Assembly: GCA_007844125.1 (NCBI GenBank)
Contig: CM017558.1
Location: 29,894,642 to 29,958,641, forward strand
Reading direction: 5' to 3'
Length of the DNA: 64,000 bases
From: Sinonovacula constricta
Lineage: Eukaryota; Mollusca; Bivalvia; Cardiida; Solecurtidae
Shown: in pieces, positions 62,901 to 64,000 of the stretch
Layout of the letters: every line of letters starts with the position of its first letter
Position numbering within the stretch: the stretch's first letter is position 1
Made by a program: the position numbers and the translations under genes
Notes under the pieces: model-generated
What the model was told of the DNA's origin: nothing
Databases searched by the model: none
What the model saw: the letters and a program-made list of their open reading frames with translations, nothing else

Positions 62901-63992
62901 AAAAAGAGAAGAAAGAAGCTGAAACAAGTACTTCCAAACTCTCTAACTTTTTGAAAACAATTAGTGGGAAGGGAATCAATATTGAAACACAAGGTAAGGC
63001 ATTTTGTTCTAAAGAAAAAAAAGAAGATATGCTATTCACTATTCACTTAGTTTAAATAGAAGTTTACCAGGAATTAATTAAACAAGTCAAAGACATGTCA
63101 GTTAAACAAGGCACTTACTCATCAAAAGTAATTTTAATTAATTGATATTTTAAGTAGCTCATCTGAGGGAAGATGTAGCTCTTACCCACTGTCGCATTGG
63201 ACATAATAGATTGACTCATTCATATCTTTTAAAAAGAGAAGTTCAGCCTGTATGTGTTCCTTGCCAGGAACCACTGATGGTCAACCATGTTTTATTACAA
63301 TGTATGGACACAGACCATATCGGTCGAAGTGTTTTAATGTCAATAACATGTTTGATCTATTTAGGACAGTGTTGGATTCTAAACTTGTTTGCTTCTTGAA
63401 CGAGATTAGTATATACTTAATAAGTTACAAATTTTTAAACTGTTTATTTACCAACCATTATACATTTTTAAATCGTTTAATATATTGACCTGTTTTCAAT
63501 TATAATTTGCTTTTTTTTACCTGATAGTTTTTTTTATACTTTTCTATATTTTACTTACATTGTTTAGTTTTAACCGTATTATGCTCTATTCACATTAAAC
63601 TTTGAATTCGGCGCCGTATGACTTTTTAAGTGTCGGTGTGCCATAAAACCCAAATAATAAATTAACTCATCTGAGCAGACACACAGAGTGAGCTATTGTG
63701 ATCGAATGGCGGCACACCTCCCTAATTATTTTGGTCTGTTTAGACATTGCTCATATTCCTTGCTTGCTATTACTTAATGTCAGTGGCACTCAGGTGAGTG
63801 ATGTAAGACCATTACAATTCCTTTGTTGATATTTGTGATTTTGTTCACGTTTTGCAGATAACCAAACCAGCATGACAGCAGCCAGTGATAAAAAGCAGTA
63901 TGTTCTTAGCTCTCCTTTGATGCACATAGAGGGTTTCCTCCTGGCTCTCACTACAGCTGATAAGGATGGGAGGATTGTCATCAGTAAACAGA
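39964..63992 (+). CDS. DDX11: DDX11/ChlR1-type Fe-S DEAH-box DNA helicase (partial gene, 17 exons seen)
   Basis: Seventeen GT-AG exons join in phase into about 641 codons. The order matches the DDX11 branch of the XPD/FANCJ/RTEL1 helicases: [10 protein letters not shown] and Walker A (ESPTGT|GKS), an acidic linker ending DDLVLAEY, motif Ia (YFCSRTHSQ), four cysteines of the 4Fe-4S domain (NLC, DTC, GCPYY, ACPYF), DEAH, and the Arch-type stretch with KTIND-like and [10 protein letters not shown] blocks. DDX11 proteins are 5'-3' DNA helicases that unwind forks, G-quadruplexes and triplexes and support sister-chromatid cohesion. No start codon lies in the first exon seen, so the gene begins further left. 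The C-terminal helicase domain lies to the right. Compared with the human protein as I remember it, this one has an extra acidic N-terminal part. No break is seen. Confidence 0.95.
40083..40320. repeat. 37-bp minisatellite starting at a splice donor
   Basis: About seven copies of a 30-37-bp unit reading GGTAACTTATTGAAAGAC and on, starting at 40083, 40120, 40150, 40187, 40222, 40259 and 40296. The first copy includes the real 5' splice site of DDX11-like exon 1. Copies decay to the right. Confidence 0.93.
40483..40536. repeat. Short inverted repeat
   Basis: 17-bp arms (40483-40499 and 40520-40536) with one mismatch around a 20-bp loop, capable of forming a hairpin. The surrounding intron (40,540-41,300) is AT-rich and I see no other feature in it. 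Confidence 0.75.
41315..41440 (+). mobile_element. MetaSINE-like fragment
   Basis: Central and 3' part of the SINE family also nested in the array's mariner: AGTTCCACAACTGG, then GTGTCAGGAAAATGTGACTG, then the TATACACAGTGAAGG block. The tRNA-like head is missing. Confidence 0.75.
41544..41719 (+). CDS. DDX11: DDX11-like exon 2: PYSIQ motif and first half of Walker A
   Basis: Acceptor CTACAG, donor ACG|GTAAAT, leaving in phase 0. It encodes the family's [11 protein letters not shown] entry motif and ends in GIFESPTGT, so the Walker A motif is split by the intron. Confidence 0.95.
42893..43137 (+). mobile_element. tRNA-derived SINE (second family), just before exon 3
   Basis: 5'-truncated tRNA-like head with B box (GGGTTCAAACCC), then a body shared with copies at 50,485, 59,168 and 60,342 (GGGGCTAAGGGGACAGCATTA and CCCTGGGCACCTCAT blocks). 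It ends within about 20 bp of the DDX11-like exon 3 acceptor. The 1.1 kb of intron before it (41,720-42,890) shows nothing recognisable. Confidence 0.82.
43154..43263 (+). CDS. DDX11: DDX11-like exon 3: second half of Walker A
   Basis: Acceptor TCTCCAG, donor CAG|GTCAGA, phase 2. It begins [14 protein letters not shown], completing the ATP-binding loop, then a Gln/Glu-rich helix. Confidence 0.95.
43260..43760. repeat. Diverged local duplications after exon 3
   Basis: The exon 3 donor region (ACAGGTCAGAATTGCCTGG at 43260) recurs at 43465 as ACAGATCAGAAGTGCCTGG, with similar sequence downstream. A GGTAAGTATTTTTMTATAT block also occurs twice (43372 and 43650). The rest of this intron, to 44,530, is AT-rich with no other feature seen. 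Confidence 0.65.
44531..44571 (+). CDS. DDX11: DDX11-like exon 4: short charged linker
   Basis: Only 41 nt, acceptor TTTAG, donor TAG|GTAGGT. It encodes a Lys/Glu/Asn linker of about 14 residues and is supported by exact phase on both sides. Confidence 0.8.
44697..44850 (+). mobile_element. MetaSINE-like SINE, truncated copy
   Basis: tRNA-like head (ACCTGGTAGTGCAA, then TAGAGCGTCGGCTCC and TGGTTCAATCCCTGG) followed by the AATGGTAGTGGTATAG block. The 3' half is missing and another copy follows at 44,862. Confidence 0.8.
44862..45150 (+). mobile_element. MetaSINE-like SINE, nearly full length
   Basis: tRNA-like head with A box (GTGGTAGAGTGCGG) and B box (AGGCTCGATCC), central GATAATGTGACTGGGTG block, and 3' end GGTGGGACGATAAACCC. 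It is the best full-length relative of the SINE nested in the array. Confidence 0.85.
45372..45436 (+). CDS. DDX11: DDX11-like exon 5: ELDWISEF linker
   Basis: Acceptor TTTCAG, donor AAG|GTATAG. It begins ELDWISEF, comparable to the PAWVTQF stretch of human DDX11, then turns Lys/Glu-rich. Confidence 0.88.
45841..45918 (+). CDS. DDX11: DDX11-like exon 6: charged coiled linker
   Basis: 78 nt, phase 0 on both sides, acceptor TTTTTTAG, donor AAG|GTATGT. It is a Lys/Arg/Glu-rich helix corresponding to the charged linker before the acidic segment. Confidence 0.88.
46025..46460. other. Old SINE-like fragments
   Basis: A tRNA-like fragment (46,028-46,085, with AGGTAGAACGTCAGCTCC) and, at about 46,300-46,460, a piece like the third SINE family (CAGCCCCTCACCGC, then CTTCCTCCACCAGTAATTAATTGGAT). 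Both are decayed. Confidence 0.5.
46822..47200. repeat. Three-copy tandem repeat of about 145 bp
   Basis: Copies begin TATTTCTTG or similar at 46822, 46964 and 47113. Shared blocks include AAAAGGARATGMACATATCA and GGCCCCTAAATAGTATTTTG. The open frame at 46,598-46,948 lies in this repeat and is not a gene. Confidence 0.85.
47975..48058 (+). mobile_element. 3' tail of a LINE
   Basis: Shares the GACCTATCAAGTGTCTGTGT/TGCCGTAAAACCCC end with the LINE fragment at 63,168-63,665 (which reads TTTAAGTGTCGGTGTGCCAT then AAAACCC). It lies about 50 bp upstream of DDX11-like exon 7. Confidence 0.65.
48109..48330 (+). CDS. DDX11: DDX11-like exon 7: acidic segment with DDLVLAEY
   Basis: Acceptor CTTGCAG, donor AAAA|GTAAAC, phase 0. 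It begins RVQLEDEF, contains [12 protein letters not shown] (human DDX11 has LVLAEYESDE, from memory) and a Glu/Asp run, and ends HCTK just before motif Ia. Confidence 0.95.
48331..49914. other. Intron 7 of the DDX11-like gene, mostly featureless
   Basis: Apart from pieces of the third SINE family at about 48,390-48,430 (CCTCAGCCCCTCTC) and 48,590-48,640, this AT-rich intron holds nothing I can name. A possible exon at 49,271-49,303 was rejected. Confidence 0.6.
49915..50022 (+). CDS. DDX11: DDX11-like exon 8: motif Ia
   Basis: Acceptor TTTTCAG, donor CAG|GTATTA. It encodes [14 protein letters not shown] through VSLGSRQ, very close to DDX11. It joins directly to exon 7 ([14 protein letters not shown]). 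Confidence 0.97.
50466..50768 (+). mobile_element. tRNA-derived SINE (second family) with target duplication
   Basis: The full head begins at about 50,483 (GGCCGCAATAGCTCAGGTGG), with A box and B box (GGGTTCAAACCC), and the body runs to CCGGCAAATCC. The flanks CATTTCCTTTTGG (50466) and CATTTCCTTCTGG (50756) are the target-site duplication. Small open frames here are SINE sequence. Confidence 0.9.
50919..50950. repeat. (TA)n microsatellite in intron
   Basis: About 32 bp of TA repeats. Confidence 0.95.
51290..51430. repeat. Dispersed repeat, copy 1
   Basis: Resembles 62,485-62,650: shared AAAAATAGCTA, CTGTGCAG/CTGCAG, AGATAGGAAA, ACATGTTTG and CATTTTG blocks in the same order. Family unknown. 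Confidence 0.6.
51735..51822 (+). CDS. DDX11: DDX11-like exon 9: first two Fe-S cysteines
   Basis: Acceptor TTTCAG, donor TG|GTGAGG, phase 1. It carries NLCVND and NDTC, which correspond to the first two cysteine ligands of the XPD-type 4Fe-4S domain. Confidence 0.95.
51880..52078 (-). mobile_element. tRNA-derived SINE (third family), minus strand
   Basis: On the minus strand it begins near 52,078 with a tRNA-like head (CTGGCCGAGCGAC, then GGTTCGATTCCCGG as B box), then GGTTCTATCCAGACATAGGT and CTGGAGTTTTCCTCCACCAA. Related pieces occur at 46,400, 48,390-48,610 and 59,455-59,625. Confidence 0.78.
52192..52326. mobile_element. Hairpin element (MITE-like)
   Basis: Inverted arms of about 53 bp (52192-52244 and 52271-52326) with few mismatches. 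The inner 29 bp match except at one position, around a 26-bp loop. No transposase. No clear target duplication was identified. The rest of the intron, to 53,470, contains two TGACGTCACACTAC motifs near 52,585-52,615 and nothing else I can name. Confidence 0.7.
53476..53678 (+). CDS. DDX11: DDX11-like exon 10: last two Fe-S cysteines
   Basis: Acceptor TTGCAG, donor GAG|GTGGGT, phase 0. It carries GCPYYN and [10 protein letters not shown], the third and fourth cysteine ligands. All four cysteines are therefore present. Confidence 0.97.
53995..54115 (+). mobile_element. MetaSINE-like fragment
   Basis: Central and 3' part only: AGGGTAGTTCCACAACTAGT, GTCAGGATAATGTGACTGGG, and CACAGTGACGGCAGCACTAT. 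Confidence 0.78.
54227..54379 (+). CDS. DDX11: DDX11-like exon 11: DEAH box (motif II)
   Basis: Acceptor TTCTAG, donor CAG|GTAACA. It encodes [10 protein letters not shown], then [13 protein letters not shown], the Walker B/DEAH motif, ending in ISGSQ as in DDX11. Confidence 0.97.
54961..55670. repeat. 30-bp minisatellite
   Basis: About 23 copies of a unit like AATCATGCAGTAAAACCTAA plus AACATGCAAT. Because 30 is a multiple of three and the unit lacks stops in some frames, it leaves long open frames on both strands (about 54,947-55,456 plus and 54,932-55,459 minus). These are by-products, not genes. Confidence 0.95.
55897..56023 (+). CDS. DDX11: DDX11-like exon 12: start of Arch-type region
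   Basis: Acceptor TGACAG, donor GGAG|GTAAGA, phase 1. It encodes [12 protein letters not shown] through VLGG. The last bases of this exon and its splice donor have been copied about twenty times in the following intron. Confidence 0.96.
56009..57275. repeat. 58-bp minisatellite made from an exon end and its splice donor
   Basis: About 21-22 tandem copies of a unit reading ACTAAGGTTCYYGGAGGTAA, GAGAGTAARSCAAGGGTTT and TCCTATGTATGTGT. The first copy includes the last 15 bases of DDX11-like exon 12 and its real donor; almost every later copy keeps GGAG|GTAAGAG. A few copies are shortened (near 56,860-56,910). Confidence 0.96.
57900..58010 (+). mobile_element. Old MetaSINE-like fragment
   Basis: Diverged central part (GGTTGCTTCCACAATTTAAT, then GTATGACTGGGTATGGTTTC and CATGGCATGCTATCATAGTG). 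The intron from 57,280 to 57,900 is AT-rich with nothing seen. Confidence 0.55.
58080..58130 (+). CDS. DDX11: DDX11-like exon 13: short variable linker
   Basis: 51 nt, acceptor TTTCTAG, donor GCAG|GTATGT, phase 1 on both sides. It encodes a Met/Lys-rich linker where human DDX11 has the NIKQNPNTQ stretch. It is not conserved in sequence; the phase supports it. Confidence 0.85.
58142..58480 (+). mobile_element. MetaSINE-like SINE pair
   Basis: A partial tRNA-like head at 58,145-58,225 (AGGTAGAGCATTGACCCC, ATGGTTCAAACCC) is followed by a second, longer copy at 58,258-58,480 with head (GTTGGTAGAGCGTCGGCTCC, GGGTTCAGTCCC) and the AAAATGGACGTGGTATAGCT and GTGTCAGGATAATG blocks. Confidence 0.8.
58884..58990 (+). 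CDS. DDX11: DDX11-like exon 14: TINDFLF / KVQRYC
   Basis: Acceptor GCCATAG, donor AAG|GTAGGG, phase 0. It encodes [15 protein letters not shown] and FKVQRYC, both close to DDX11. Confidence 0.96.
59165..59450 (+). mobile_element. tRNA-derived SINE (second family)
   Basis: Full head (GGCCACAATAGCTCATGTGG) and body as at 50,483. Possible diverged target duplication AAGTCTGGAAC / AAATCTAGAAT at the two ends. Confidence 0.85.
59455..59630 (+). mobile_element. Third-family SINE fragment
   Basis: Shares GGTTCTACCCAGACATATGT and CTTCCACTAATAAATAGCTG with the 51,880-52,078 element, in the opposite orientation. Confidence 0.6.
59937..60063. repeat. Two-copy 63-bp tandem duplication
   Basis: GTTAATATAAACTATTTTAA through AACATCATAATGTT is present twice in a row with three or four differences. 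Confidence 0.88.
60241..60286 (+). CDS. DDX11: DDX11-like exon 15: LNGFVEKY
   Basis: 46 nt, acceptor TTTTCAG, donor ACAG|GTAACA, phase 1. It matches the KLFGFTERY stretch that follows SMISR in human DDX11. Confidence 0.92.
60340..60585 (+). mobile_element. tRNA-derived SINE (second family)
   Basis: Head GGCCGCAATAGCTCAAGTGG and the same body, with two internal deletions (the ACCGGCCG block, and part of the CACCTC block). It starts about 55 bp after DDX11-like exon 15. Confidence 0.85.
60840..61165. repeat. 64-bp minisatellite
   Basis: Four to five copies of a unit containing ATATATCAACACAGTCACTA, GCCTAGCAATTCCAGGCAGC and GTAGACCATGCTACTTC. The last copies are rearranged. Confidence 0.9.
61405..62345. 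repeat. G-rich 41/82-bp minisatellite
   Basis: About 23 copies of a 41-bp unit (GAGGTGGGGTGCCTTTGGYC, TAGTGGGTCAAGTTGAGGGC). For most of its length two variants alternate (GGCTGAGGTGGGG and GGCAGATGCGGGG), giving an 82-bp higher-order repeat. The plus strand is rich in GGG/GGGG runs. Confidence 0.95.
62485..62650. repeat. Dispersed repeat, copy 2
   Basis: Partner of 51,290-51,430. No open frame or known element recognised. The intron from 62,650 to 62,880 shows nothing else. Confidence 0.6.
62901..62993 (+). CDS. DDX11: DDX11-like exon 16: variable linker
   Basis: Acceptor TTTTTCAG, donor CAAG|GTAAGG, phase 1. It encodes a Lys/Glu/Ser stretch with LSNFLKTI, comparable to the FQQFLQSL part of human DDX11. 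Confidence 0.9.
63158..63675 (+). mobile_element. LINE 3' end with target-site duplication
   Basis: A 5'-truncated non-LTR retrotransposon. The frame at 63,168-63,340 reads [20 protein letters not shown] and later CVPCQEPL, typical of the RNase H-side end of Jockey-like or related LINE polyproteins. A frameshift follows ([10 protein letters not shown] in another frame). The 3' untranslated tail ends AAAACCCAAATAATAAATTA. Target duplication CTCATCTGAG at 63158-63167 and 63666-63675. Confidence 0.85.
63858..63992 (+). CDS. DDX11: DDX11-like exon 17: [10 protein letters not shown]
   Basis: Acceptor TTTGCAG. It encodes [22 protein letters not shown], typical of DDX11, and most likely ends at CAGA|GTAAGA in the last ten bases of the window, leaving in phase 1. 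Confidence 0.93.
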
Positions 63993-64000
63993 GTAAGAGA

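Overview
This is a window from an animal nuclear genome. It is AT-rich, its genes are split by many introns, and it carries tRNA-derived SINEs, a mariner-like DNA transposon, a LINE 3' end and abundant minisatellites. One SINE family has a central block that looks like the MetaSINE type, which (from memory) is common in molluscs. A bivalve or other mollusc is my best guess, with moderate confidence. There is nothing bacterial or viral here.

Left part (1 to about 39,728): a tandem array of a roughly 7.6-8.0 kb unit. Five units are complete (A 822-8441, B 8442-16266, C 16267-24060, D 24061-32024, E 32025 to about 39,728), and a sixth partial copy runs off the left edge. Most open reading frames here are shadows. 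However, each unit holds one minus-strand gene of four coding exons whose splice sites and phases fit exactly: 163 nt (phase 1), 95 nt (phase 0), 92 nt (phase 2), then 235 nt to the stop, giving 194 codons. I do not recognise the protein. It starts Met-Gly-Cys, as N-myristoylated and palmitoylated proteins do, then has a long Lys/Arg helix, a Pro/Arg-rich stretch, and a charged helix at the C-terminal end. All five copies are intact, and the start is preceded by a conserved cluster of CRE/ATF-type TGACGT sites. Each unit also has a dead mariner-like element with a SINE nested in it, a three-fold sub-repeat with a long G tract, and (in most units) a (TA)n tract. The array ends at the (TA)n position.

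Right part (39,964 to 63,992): 17 consecutive plus-strand exons, all in phase, of a DDX11/ChlR1-type iron-sulfur DEAH helicase. They cover a divergent acidic N-terminus, Walker A, motif Ia, the four Fe-S cysteines, the DEAH box and the Arch-type region. The start codon lies to the left of the first exon seen and the C-terminal helicase half lies beyond the right edge. The array therefore probably sits in the first intron(s) or at the 5' end of this gene, on the opposite strand. Its introns hold several SINE families, a LINE 3' end with target-site duplication, a hairpin element and at least six minisatellites. Two of these minisatellites begin exactly at an exon's 5' splice site and have amplified it.

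The strongest candidate for something undescribed is the tandemly amplified four-exon gene in the left array.
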